From assembly GCA_040769385.1 (NCBI GenBank), contig JAXGLD010000004.1, positions 186,001 to 250,000 of the forward strand: 64,000 bases of DNA. The letters are read 5' to 3'. Below are positions 26,373-33,811 of the stretch, piece by piece (positions within the stretch are counted from its first letter, which is position 1; each line of letters begins with the position of its first letter). The position numbers were made by a program, and so were the translations under genes. Source of the DNA: PHAA01 sp022706565. GTDB taxonomy: Bacteria > Bacillota > Syntrophomonadia > Syntrophomonadales > Syntrophomonadaceae. The notes beneath the pieces are model-generated. The model worked only from the letters and a program-made list of their open reading frames with translations. It searched no databases and was not told where the DNA came from.

Positions 26373-27266
26373 TTGACATCAAGTATATGGTTTGGCGCCC
26401 TGGAACAGGGTTTGTTGTACGGAGTCATGGTGCTGGGGGTCTACATTACCTTTCGGGTATTGGACTTCCCTGATCTGACGGTGGATGGAAGTTTCACACT
26501 GGGCGGGGCGATTGCCGCCCGCATAATAGTGGAAGGTATGGACCCTTGGCTGGGGACGGCGCTGGCATTGGTTTTTGGTTTAGGGGCGGGTTTGGTAACC
26601 GGTATCCTACACACCCGATTGCGGATCGCTCCCTTGCTGGCCGGCATCCTGATGATGATCGGTTTGTATTCCATAAATCTGCGGGTGATGGGCGGCAAGG
26701 CCATGTTGTCTCTGTTGCGCTTGGATACCATTTATACTGACGTTGCCAAAGTGGCACCATCGGACTGGGCGGTACTGAGCTTGGGATTAATGGTGGCAGC
26801 CGCCGCCGCCTATTTATTGTATGTATTTCTGCAGACCGAGATGGGGCTGGCCCTGCGGGCCACTGGTGACAACGAACAGATGAGCCGCAGCATGGGGGTG
26901 AATACCGACTCATCCAAGGTGCTGGGGTTGGCCCTGGGGAATGGTTTGGTAGCCCTATCGGGGGCCATGGTGGCCCAGTACCAGGCTTACAGTGATGTAG
27001 GCATGGGCATTGGCATGATTGTGGTGGGGCTGGCATCCGTTATCATGGGTGAAGTGGTGTTCGGCAACCGGACCCTGGCCCGCACCCTGGCAGCGGTACT
27101 GATCGGTTCCATAGTATACCGCGAGGTGATAGCAGCCGTCATGCGGATGGGGCTGCCTACTTCGGATCTCAAACTGTTTTCCGCTTTGCTGGTTATCGCG
27201 GCGATGGCTTCGCCGATGATCACCGAAAAACTCAAGCCAGGCAAGACCGTGGAAAGGATGACCTGA
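26373..27266 (+). CDS. ABC transporter permease (TrpY-like)
   Basis: A permease of about 297 residues with eight to ten helices of the branched-chain amino acid permease type (DFPDLTVDGSFTLGGAIAA, LLAGILMMIGLYSINLR, ALRATGDNEQMSRSMGVNT). The TTG at 26373 has AGGTGAT six bases upstream; an in-frame GTG at 26364 would add three residues. It sits between the binding protein and the ATPase and ends 2 bp before the latter. Confidence 0.87.
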   Translation: MTSSIWFGALEQGLLYGVMVLGVYITFRVLDFPDLTVDGSFTLGGAIAARIIVEGMDPWLGTALALVFGLGAGLVTGILHTRLRIAPLLAGILMMIGLYSINLRVMGGKAMLSLLRLDTIYTDVAKVAPSDWAVLSLGLMVAAAAAYLLYVFLQTEMGLALRATGDNEQMSRSMGVNTDSSKVLGLALGNGLVALSGAMVAQYQAYSDVGMGIGMIVVGLASVIMGEVVFGNRTLARTLAAVLIGSIVYREVIAAVMRMGLPTSDLKLFSALLVIAAMASPMITEKLKPGKTVERMT

Positions 27267-27268
27267 TT

Positions 27269-28066
27269 ATGCTGCAAGTAATGGGCATTTCAAAGACGTT
27301 TAATCCCGGCGGGGTCAATGAACGTCGTGCCCTGGACGGGGTTGAACTGAAACTGCAGAAGGGAGAGGTGGTCACGGTTATCGGGGGCAATGGGGCCGGT
27401 AAATCGACCCTGCTCAATGCCATCGCCGGGGTTTACACGGTAGATGCCGGTACCATAACCATCGACGCCGAGGAAGTAAACCAACTGCCCGAATACAAGC
27501 GGGCCTCCTATATCGGGCGGGTCTTCCAGGATCCCATGATGGGTACGGCCGCCTCCATGACCATCGAAGAGAACATGTCCATCGCTACCAAACGGGGGTT
27601 GCGGCGTAAACTCAGACGGGGAGTCAAGAAGAGAGATCGAGAATTTTTCTGCGATCGTTTGCGCCTGCTGGGATTAGGGTTGGAGGATCGTCTCTCCACC
27701 CGAGTGGGTTTATTATCGGGAGGCCAGCGTCAGGCTCTGACTCTGCTGATGGCCACCTTAAATACCCCCAAACTGTTGCTGCTGGATGAACACACGGCTT
27801 CCCTGGATCCCCACACCGCTGAAAAAGTGCTGGAACTGACGAAAATGATCATCCGCAAATACCGGCTGACCACCCTGATGGTGACACACAATATGGAGGA
27901 CGCCCTGTGCATCGGCACCCGTACTATTATGATGAATGAAGGCAGGATAATCCTCGACCTAAACGATGCCCAGCGCAAAAACACCAGCATACCCGATCTT
28001 ATGGAGATGTTTAAGAAGGCCAGCGGATTCGCAATGGCGGATGACAAGATGTTGCTGGCCAATTAA
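27269..28066 (+). CDS. ABC transporter ATP-binding protein (TrpZ-like)
   Basis: A 265-residue ATPase with Walker A GGNGAGKST, signature LLSGGQRQAL, Walker B LLLLDEHTASLD and switch VTHNMEDA. The DEHTA Walker B context is typical of the ATPase found with PF04392 binding proteins. It is the third gene of the importer operon; no terminator with a clear U tract was seen after it. Confidence 0.88.
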   Translation: MLQVMGISKTFNPGGVNERRALDGVELKLQKGEVVTVIGGNGAGKSTLLNAIAGVYTVDAGTITIDAEEVNQLPEYKRASYIGRVFQDPMMGTAASMTIEENMSIATKRGLRRKLRRGVKKRDREFFCDRLRLLGLGLEDRLSTRVGLLSGGQRQALTLLMATLNTPKLLLLDEHTASLDPHTAEKVLELTKMIIRKYRLTTLMVTHNMEDALCIGTRTIMMNEGRIILDLNDAQRKNTSIPDLMEMFKKASGFAMADDKMLLAN

Positions 28067-28425
28067 GGATACACTGATCTGCGCCCGGTTCGTCCGCAAG
28101 GGATTCCAGGTGATGCCGAATCCCTTGTTGGACTGCATTTAAATCCCTCCCGCCCAGCCTCGACTAGTTCCTCCTTGAATGTTTCCAGAAACCACCCCCG
28201 GTAGAGCTTCACGTAACAGGCACCGATCTGTCCCTCGATCTTCCTCCCTTTTCGCCGGTATTGCCAGTGAGAAACGGCCAACCTGCCGCAATCCGGCATG
28301 AATATTCCGTATACTATAGAAAACGCCTTTAGTAGATATCCCATTAACGCTGGTTTTTTGGTAGACTGACATATAATGAGAGAAATGTAGCCGAGGCCCA
28401 GCAATAAGACCAGAAGGAGAGTAAC
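28067..28425. other. Intergenic region, no supported gene
   Basis: About 360 bp. A short imperfect repeat (AAGGGATTC..GAATCCCTT, near 28097-28128) may form the importer's terminator but has no U tract. TATAAT at about 28372 suggests a promoter for the stalk-domain gene, without a good -35. Minus-strand frames here have no ribosome binding site. Confidence 0.4.
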
Positions 28426-29799
28426 ATGATCAAGAAAATGAATATCCTCTTGCTGGCAGTGATCGCCTTATTATTCTCCCTGGCTCCGGGGACCGCTGCA
28501 GAATATACTTATCCGACCATCGTGTTGGACGGGCGACCGCTTTCGATCGCCGTCCCCGCTATCGATGAAAATGGGAGAACCCTGATTCCGGTGAGGGAGT
28601 TCTTTGCGGAACTGGACGCCGCAGTAAATTGGGACCAGGACACTCAAACCGTTACGGTTACCGGGGCTGATAAGGAGATTAAACTGACCATCGGTCAAGA
28701 CACCGCTGTTGTAAACGGGCAGGCGGTGAACCTGGATACCCCTCCCAGGGTTATCGATGGCAGAATAATGGCGCCACTCCGTTTTGTTGTTGAAGCCATT
28801 GGCGCTTCAGTAGCTTGGGATGCGGAAACCCATGAAATCAATATTCAGACCAATCCAACCCCCGACCAGGGACCCAACCTCCCGGTTGTTCCAGATTCAA
28901 GCCCAGATGCGATCGGGGAACAACCTGATATTACCGCTCCAGCTGCTCCTGCGCCGGGGGACAATAAATCTCGCGCTATTGATTTGTTAAACTCCCAGCT
29001 ATCGCTCTATATACTGGTACCGCTCTTGCTTGCAGGGGTACTGGTTGGCGCCATAATGGTGCGCCGCTCTCGGATTGGTGCCGCCAATCGGCAGATTGAT
29101 TCCAGTGATTTGGTGAACTCGATAGAAGCCACATCCAATGACGGCAGTGATAATGAGGCGGACGGGAAAGACATAAACGACCTGACGGTTACTCCCGATG
29201 AAGCTGATAATTTTGAGGATAAATACTTGGGGGCAATCCGCGATTCGGCAGCCGCGGCCGACGTCATTGACCCCACCGATACGCCCACTTCAGGGAGCCC
29301 GATCGGACTCGAGCAAGACAGGGACACCCAGGACGAGCTGAAAACCACCGAAGCGGACCAGCCAGACGAGATCCATGCCGATACAGGACCGGCCGAAGGA
29401 GACCAACCAGGGAAGACTCTGGCGGCGATGGACCCTGCCCGCACTGACCCCCAAGAAACAGTCCCTGATGACCGGGAGTCGGTGGAAGCCTATTACAATA
29501 AGGGGATCCAGATGATCCAACTGCAGAATTGGGCCGAAGCCCGAATGGCCCTGGTTTATCCCTCGATCGTAAAATACCGGGATTCCGAAGAACTAGGTTA
29601 TTATATTGAGGCTCAGGAACAGCATCAGGAATCCCAGAATCCATCTGCGGCAGACCCGTATTGGGCCGCCGTTATGGCCGATTATTATTGCCGTAAGATC
29701 CCCGACGATTATGAAGGCAGTTTCAAAAACGAGATAGCTGAATTAAAGGCTCGGTGTAAAAACACCCTGGCCATACACATGCAAAACCTCCAGATTTAA
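28426..29799 (+). CDS. Copper amine oxidase N-domain (stalk) protein with membrane anchor
   Basis: A 457-residue protein with a signal peptide (cut near TAA-EYTYP), two stalk-domain repeats over residues about 25-140 (NGRTLIPVREFFAELDAAVNWD, RIMAPLRFVVEAIGASVAWD), a Pro-rich linker, a transmembrane helix at about residues 192-210 (LYILVPLLLAGVLVGAIMV) and a long acidic, low-complexity cytoplasmic region. The last 100 residues are more ordered (YYNKGIQMIQLQNWAEARMAL). This topology could link a wall-facing domain to a cytoplasmic partner. Function unknown. GAAGGAG precedes the ATG. Confidence 0.82.
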   Translation: MIKKMNILLLAVIALLFSLAPGTAAEYTYPTIVLDGRPLSIAVPAIDENGRTLIPVREFFAELDAAVNWDQDTQTVTVTGADKEIKLTIGQDTAVVNGQAVNLDTPPRVIDGRIMAPLRFVVEAIGASVAWDAETHEINIQTNPTPDQGPNLPVVPDSSPDAIGEQPDITAPAAPAPGDNKSRAIDLLNSQLSLYILVPLLLAGVLVGAIMVRRSRIGAANRQIDSSDLVNSIEATSNDGSDNEADGKDINDLTVTPDEADNFEDKYLGAIRDSAAAADVIDPTDTPTSGSPIGLEQDRDTQDELKTTEADQPDEIHADTGPAEGDQPGKTLAAMDPARTDPQETVPDDRESVEAYYNKGIQMIQLQNWAEARMALVYPSIVKYRDSEELGYYIEAQEQHQESQNPSAADPYWAAVMADYYCRKIPDDYEGSFKNEIAELKARCKNTLAIHMQNLQI

Positions 29800-29874
29800 A
29801 GGTGTGGGCGTTCATATTACAATTCCCAATTCTCCTAATGCTTGATCTGGTCAGATATCGACTTTTGTCAATGC

Positions 29875-29906
29875 AAAGGCCGGGCACTTCACCCGGCCTT
29901 TCTCTC
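29875..29906 (+). terminator. Terminator of the stalk-domain gene
   Basis: AAAGGCCGGG pairs with CCCGGCCTTT around a CACTTCA-type loop, followed by CTCTCTGTT. The stem could also serve the convergent tatA gene. Confidence 0.55.
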
Positions 29907-29931
29907 TGTTCGCCAATACCTTGGGGCGGGC

Positions 29932-30096
29932 TTATTTGACCGCCTTGACCTCGTCCTCTTCCCCGGCCTGGGCCTTCTTAAAGCCGGTGATGGCTTTACC
30001 CAGCGATTCCCCCAATTGAGGCAGTTTGCCGGGCCCGAATACGATCAGCGCTATCCCTAAAACCAACAAAAGCTCCCACGGTCCCACGTTAAACAT
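29932..30096 (-). CDS. tatA: Twin-arginine translocase subunit TatA/TatE
   Basis: A 54-residue protein (MFNVGPWELLLVLGIALIVF...) with one membrane helix, the FGPGKLPQLGESLGKAI hinge and amphipathic helix, and a charged tail. These are the standard TatA features; the protein forms the variable-size pore for folded proteins. The ATG at 30096 has GGAGGGAG upstream; a longer upstream reading is rejected. No tatC is within the window. Confidence 0.93.
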   Translation of the reverse strand: MFNVGPWELLLVLGIALIVFGPGKLPQLGESLGKAITGFKKAQAGEEDEVKAVK

Positions 30097-30358
30097 GTGT
30101 ATTTCTCCCTCCAGCTTGACGTTCATCTGCTGACCGGACCTCAAATCCTGGTTCCTGAGATCCTTACCAACGCTCTCCATATTGTAAACCTACTGTACCC
30201 ATATCGCCAATGAATTTTATGTATGCTTTGGCAACAGGCAGATTTCCGCTTTCTTGCTACATCAACTGATGCTGCGTTTGACAGCCCGATTAATGACATA
30301 TCGGTCCGTTTCCCTGCTATAATTGAATTGACATCAATTACGAAAGGAAGTGGCTTAA
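30097..30358. other. Divergent intergenic region between tatA and the monooxygenase gene
   Basis: About 260 bp. A TATAAT at 30318-30323 with ATGACA 19 bp upstream is a weak candidate promoter for the plus-strand gene. Nothing else stands out. Confidence 0.35.
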
Positions 30359-30646
30359 ATGATATTTGTTGTCGGCAAACTGACTCTGAAACCTGGTAAG
30401 AACACGGTGTTTATGGAAGGCTGGGCCGAACTGATAGAAGAATACCGGAAGGAGCCAGGCTGCATAATGTACCATGTGGGGCGTTCTACTACGAATGAGA
30501 ACCTGTGGTACATGATCAGCCAATGGGAGAGCGAAGAACTGTATGATAAGCATTTGGAGGGGCCCTTCTACCAGCGCGCTTACGCCTATTCCATCGGATT
30601 TCTGACCAAGGAACCCGAAATCGAGCGCTGTTATATGGATGTATAG
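30359..30646 (+). CDS. Antibiotic biosynthesis monooxygenase (ABM) domain protein
   Basis: A 95-residue ferredoxin-like-fold protein: MIFVVGKLTLKPGKNTVFMEGW, EPGCIMYHVGRS, and WESEELYDKHLEGPFY are the usual ABM motifs. Such proteins are small cofactor-free oxygenases, haem-degrading enzymes or quinol-related enzymes, and the exact role cannot be set. GAAAGGAAG precedes the ATG. A terminator follows 70 bp after the stop, so the gene is probably monocistronic. Confidence 0.85.
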   Translation: MIFVVGKLTLKPGKNTVFMEGWAELIEEYRKEPGCIMYHVGRSTTNENLWYMISQWESEELYDKHLEGPFYQRAYAYSIGFLTKEPEIERCYMDV

Positions 30647-30714
30647 CCGCTGCAACGCGGACCAGCACCCGCGGGCAACGCATCGGCGGCGTGCCCACCG
30701 GCGCAGACCTCGAG

Positions 30715-30756
30715 AAAGCCAGTGTTCATCTTAAAAGGAACACTGGCTTTATTATT
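30715..30756 (+). terminator. Terminator of the ABM gene
   Basis: AAAGCCAGTGTTC pairs with GAACACTGGCTTT, followed by ATTATTA. It insulates the Agr locus from upstream transcription. Confidence 0.65.
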
Positions 30757-30853
30757 ACGGTACGAAGGATTATCGCTGTTAAGAAAGAATGCGCCGTAAC
30801 GACAATATCCAGGTTTTTCCGAGGGGCACTCCTGATCGAAATCAGCGGTCTTA

Positions 30854-30883
30854 GCCGTTCGTACCCTTTTTTGAGCCATTCGG
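30854..30883 (+). promoter_or_regulatory. LytTR-type direct repeats upstream of agrD1
   Basis: GCCGTTCGT (30854-30862) and GCCATTCGG (30875-30883) are 21 bp apart, two helical turns, as in known LytTR (AgrA) sites with 9-bp repeats and a 12-bp spacer. The second repeat ends 10 bp before the -35 box. Confidence 0.75.
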
Positions 30884-30893
30884 CCCGATTCCA

Positions 30894-30922
30894 TTGTTTA
30901 AAATCCAACGAACATCTAAATT
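30894..30922 (+). promoter_or_regulatory. Promoter of agrD1
   Basis: TTGTTT (30894-30899), 17 bp, TAAATT (30917-30922). The weak hexamers fit an activator-dependent promoter; the LytTR repeats lie at the same distance as in the agrD2 promoter. Confidence 0.65.
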
Positions 30923-30956
30923 ACAATTAGTGCTTGTGCTGGGGAGGAGACAAACT

Positions 30957-31070
30957 ATGCGCAGAATCATTTTATTAGTCCTGGTTTCAGCATTCCTTAT
31001 GGCAGTAGCCCGCAGCGGGGCAATTCCAGCCTGCTGGTTCAGCTGGTATCAGCCCAAATTACCGGAGTAA
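30957..31070 (+). CDS. agrD1: AgrD-like cyclic autoinducer peptide precursor 1
   Basis: A 37-residue peptide: a basic start (MRRI), a hydrophobic helix (LLVLVSAFLMAVA), then PACWFSW and the tail YQPKLPE. The single Cys, aromatic residues after it and a Pro-rich acidic tail are the clostridial AgrD pattern. By analogy with CxxxF-type rings, the predicted signal is a five-residue thiolactone CWFSW with a Pro-Ala exocyclic tail. GGGGAGGAG precedes the ATG. It is 236 bp upstream of a near-identical paralogue and 2 kb upstream of agrB. Cleavage sites are inferred. Confidence 0.85.
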   Translation: MRRIILLVLVSAFLMAVARSGAIPACWFSWYQPKLPE

Positions 31071-31198
31071 GCCGTCGCCGCCATTTTGTTATGTACTAAC
31101 CAAAATACTGAGGTAATTAAGCCCTCCGAACAATCCGCCTTCTTATGTACACCTAAGCCAATCCCAGGGTAAAACTATATTTTTTCGCTGTGGTTCGA

Positions 31199-31228
31199 GC
31201 CGTTCGTACCCTTTTTCGAGCCGTTCGG
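31199..31228 (+). promoter_or_regulatory. LytTR-type direct repeats upstream of agrD2
   Basis: GCCGTTCGT (31199-31207) and GCCGTTCGG (31220-31228), 21 bp apart and 10 bp before the -35. Both match [AC][CA]GTTN[AG][TG]. The sequence between and around them is shared with the agrD1 promoter. Confidence 0.78.
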
Positions 31229-31238
31229 CCGGATTGCA

Positions 31239-31267
31239 TTGTCAACACCCTGTTGAGCGTGTAAATT
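31239..31267 (+). promoter_or_regulatory. Promoter of agrD2
   Basis: TTGTCA (31239-31244), 17 bp, TAAATT (31262-31267). Same -10 and same spacing to the LytTR repeats as agrD1. Confidence 0.68.
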
Positions 31268-31305
31268 ACATTTAATACCTATTATGAGAGGAGGTGTCAA
31301 GTAAA

Positions 31306-31419
31306 ATGCGCAAAATGAGATTTTTGGGTTTCGTTTCAGCGTTCCTGCTGGCAATCGCCCAAAGCGGGGTGACTCCAGCCTGCTGGTTCAATTGGTATCA
31401 GCCCAAACTGCCCGAATAA
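31306..31419 (+). CDS. agrD2: AgrD-like cyclic autoinducer peptide precursor 2
   Basis: A 37-residue paralogue of agrD1: leader MRKMRFLGFVSAFLLAIAQSG, then PACWFNW and YQPKLPE. The predicted ring CWFNW differs from agrD1 only by Asn for Ser; the tail is identical. GAGGAGGTG precedes the ATG. A terminator lies 40 bp after the stop, so the peptide is probably made from its own short transcript rather than with agrB. Leader residues vary while ring and tail are kept, indicating that both copies are under selection. Confidence 0.85.
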   Translation: MRKMRFLGFVSAFLLAIAQSGVTPACWFNWYQPKLPE

Positions 31420-31459
31420 GAAAATTGAGAACCCCGATTCCCGAGAAAATATCATGTTG

Positions 31460-31488
31460 GGCGCCGGCATTAGCCAGTGCCTTTTTTT
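31460..31488 (+). terminator. Terminator after agrD2
   Basis: GGCGCCGGC pairs with GCCAGTGCC (one mismatch, ATTA loop), followed by TTTTTTT. It separates the agrD genes from the sensor operon. Confidence 0.7.
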
Positions 31489-31600
31489 CCTGCCCATAGC
31501 AGCTCTCAAAAATGCCCTTCGTCCTTCCCCCTGCTGATCGGTGCGAAACCTTTATTATTCAAATTTCCTACCGAAATCCTTCATTTCTAAGGAGGATTTC

Positions 31601-31629
31601 TTGTTGTCGGGGTAAAATCCCTGTATACA
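31601..31629 (+). promoter_or_regulatory. Candidate promoter of the sensor-agrB-agrA operon
   Basis: TTGTTG (31601-31606), 17 bp, TATACA (31624-31629). No LytTR repeats are near it, so the receptor genes may be expressed constitutively while only the agrD genes are autoinduced. Confidence 0.5.
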
Positions 31630-31806
31630 AACTTAGCTAATTAAAGCCCATGACCAGCATTATGTATATGACCAGCAGTTATGGATATATGTCATTGCAG
31701 GTCTACGCAGCGCGGCATTCCGTTTCTAACCATACTTCAACCAGTTTTAGTGATATACTATTTATGGAGTTCTGTTAGAATTTTTATATTTGGGGCTGAA
31801 GTTTGT

Positions 31807-32316
31807 TTGAGCACAGAGCCTTTATATCTGATAGTTCTGCATTCGATACCGGAAACGGGGATTTTGATCTCCCTGGGTGGCCTTCTCATCGGGATCAGGC
31901 CCCCATGGCAAAGGATACTGCTGGTGGCTGCACTAACAGCGCTGGCTAGCCATTTTATCCGGGTCCTGCCGTTACCGCCCGGAATAAATGTATTCCTGCA
32001 ACTGCCTATACTTATTGGCTTGCTGGCCTATTTCTGTTCGCTGCCGTTAAAACATGCAACCATGGTGTCATTTCTGGGATTAGTTTTACTGGGTATCTTC
32101 GAGACCCTTTACGTCATGGTGGTCACAAGTTTAACCGGTATAACTGTACCCGAGGCTATGGCCCATCCTATATGGAGAGCATTGTTCCCTCTGCCGGAAT
32201 TTTTGCTCCTGGGTTTGATAATCATGATCTTGATTCGTTATGACATAGTCATCTACAATATCGCCGAAGTGCTTGAAGAGAAGAAATTGAACCGTGAAGA
32301 ACAGCAATCTAATTAA
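31807..32316 (+). CDS. Membrane protein resembling the sensor half of an AgrC-type kinase
   Basis: A 169-residue protein with five or six membrane helices from PLYLIVLHSIPETGILISLGGLL onward and a charged tail (EVLEEKKLNREEQQSN). It has no enzymatic motif. The opening resembles the N-terminal sensor region of AgrC-like kinases, and the kinase gene overlaps its end by 23 bp. I infer a separately encoded peptide-sensing module. The start is uncertain: TTG at 31807 has a GGGGCTG upstream and gives a family-like N-terminus; the ATG at 31681 adds 42 residues but lacks a ribosome binding site. Confidence 0.6.
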   Translation: MSTEPLYLIVLHSIPETGILISLGGLLIGIRPPWQRILLVAALTALASHFIRVLPLPPGINVFLQLPILIGLLAYFCSLPLKHATMVSFLGLVLLGIFETLYVMVVTSLTGITVPEAMAHPIWRALFPLPEFLLLGLIIMILIRYDIVIYNIAEVLEEKKLNREEQQSN

Positions 32317-33166
32317 CATAATAATCGCCCTGTTGGGTCTAGCAGTCGTACTGGTGGTCCTAGGGTTTGTATACCAATACTATCTGGATGGCAGGATATC
32401 AGTCCTGAGCCAATCCTTTATCGTGAGCAGCTTTTTGTTCATAATCCTGGTAGCTGTCTCGCTGTCTCTGTTCCTGACCAATCGTTTGCTGCTGATATCA
32501 GAGCAAAACCGCCTGGTGGAGGCGCAGAACTACCAGAACGAAAAACTATGGGAAATGAATCAGGTCATAAGGACTCAACGGCACGATTTCGTCAACCACC
32601 TGCAGACCGTGTATGGCCTGATTCAACTGGGCATGTATGACGAGGCCCAAGCTTTTATCACCGAACTATATACCGAATTACAGTTCAGCGGCGAGGCCAT
32701 GCGAGTCGCCTGGCCCGAGTTGAGCGCCCTGTTGTTGGCTAAGTCCGGCTATGCGGCGTGTAATAATATTTCGTTTAAAATATCTGTAAATTCGAATTTA
32801 TCAGGTTTGACAATCAGAAATTTTGATCTGGTGACCATCGCCGGCAACCTGATCAACAATGCCCTGGAAGCGGTTGAAAACCTGCCCCCGGCGGAACGTC
32901 AGGTTCGGTTCAAGGTTTTCGAAAACAATCGCTTCTTCATAATCCAAACCCACAATCCCGGTTTCATACCGCCTGAACAGCGCTCTAATCTCTTTATCCC
33001 CGGTTTTTCTACCAAACAGGGTGAAGCCCATCGAGGCCTGGGCTTGGCGTCTATAAAGAAACTATGTGAATCGTATCACGGCTTCACTGTAGCCAGCAGT
33101 CATCCTTGCCACGGAACCCGGATTACGGTGGTATTGCCCAAGTGTGTGGAAAGGAGGATTGCATGA
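32294..33166 (+). CDS. agrC: GHKL sensor histidine kinase, AgrC-like with only two membrane helices
   Basis: A 290-residue kinase: two N-terminal helices (residues 7-28 and 41-62), a coiled linker, the phosphoacceptor segment VIRTQRHDFVNHLQTVYGL (His97), N box NLINNALEAV (about 185-194) and G box HRGLGLASIKKLC. The RHDF..H pattern is that of AgrC/SpoOB-type (HPK10) kinases. Canonical AgrC has six or seven helices in one chain; here the remainder seems to be supplied by the preceding gene. The start is GTG at 32294; the stop overlaps agrB by 4 bp. Confidence 0.82.
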   Translation: MKNSNLINIIIALLGLAVVLVVLGFVYQYYLDGRISVLSQSFIVSSFLFIILVAVSLSLFLTNRLLLISEQNRLVEAQNYQNEKLWEMNQVIRTQRHDFVNHLQTVYGLIQLGMYDEAQAFITELYTELQFSGEAMRVAWPELSALLLAKSGYAACNNISFKISVNSNLSGLTIRNFDLVTIAGNLINNALEAVENLPPAERQVRFKVFENNRFFIIQTHNPGFIPPEQRSNLFIPGFSTKQGEAHRGLGLASIKKLCESYHGFTVASSHPCHGTRITVVLPKCVERRIA

Positions 33167-33789
33167 GCCTCCATGAACTGTCGGTACGCTGTGCGGCTTA
33201 TCTGGCCCGGGAGCTGGAAGCAGACCGTATTCAGGAAAACCGCATGGCCTTCGGTTTGGAACTTTTTCTAGGTGAATTGATCAAGCTGATCCTGGTCATA
33301 ATGATCTCTCTGCTGTTGGGTATACTTCCAGAAGTTCTGACTGTAACCCTGGCAGCTGGTTTTCTGCGTTTGGCTTCAGGGGGAGAGCACTGCACTGCCT
33401 ACTACCGATGTCTCATCGGCGGAATCACTTGTTTTTTGGTCCTGGGCGGGATAGCCCATTTCTTATATCCCCTGCTGGACCGTCTCAGTCTTCTGCTTGC
33501 CGTTGGCACCGGTTCCCTGATCAGTGCGGTCCTGCTGTATATGTACGCCCCCGGCGATACTGCCAACAAACCTATCAATAGCGACGAAGAAAAGGCCCGT
33601 TTCAAGAGATGGTCACTCACTATTGCCGGGCTGTATTTCGTATTAATGATTACAATGACGACGATGCTACCGACGAAAATACTAGTTCTCCCCATTTTGA
33701 TCGGCATGCTGGAGCAGACTTTTACGGTAACCCCATGGGGCTATCGTTTCATTCACAGGGTCGACCGGTTTTTAGGCGGGGAACCCTGA
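33163..33789 (+). CDS. agrB: AgrB-type peptide-processing membrane endopeptidase
   Basis: A 208-residue membrane protein that cleaves the AgrD tail and closes the thiolactone. The catalytic motif RLASGGEHCTAYYRC gives His76 and Cys83, with the same seven-residue spacing as His77/Cys84 of the staphylococcal enzyme. Helices flank the motif. The ATG at 33163 has AAGGAGG upstream and overlaps the kinase stop (ATGA); an earlier in-frame start within the kinase gene is rejected. It presumably serves both agrD precursors. Confidence 0.92.
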   Translation: MSLHELSVRCAAYLARELEADRIQENRMAFGLELFLGELIKLILVIMISLLLGILPEVLTVTLAAGFLRLASGGEHCTAYYRCLIGGITCFLVLGGIAHFLYPLLDRLSLLLAVGTGSLISAVLLYMYAPGDTANKPINSDEEKARFKRWSLTIAGLYFVLMITMTTMLPTKILVLPILIGMLEQTFTVTPWGYRFIHRVDRFLGGEP

Positions 33790-33811
33790 ATACCATAACA
33801 GGAGCTAGAAA

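Noticed and set aside
28063..28404. Minus-strand ORFs between the importer and the stalk-domain gene
   Set aside because: One frame has protein-like stretches (YVKLYRGWFLETFKEELVEAGREGF), but there is no start with a ribosome binding site and the plus-strand promoter region overlaps it. A decayed gene is possible.
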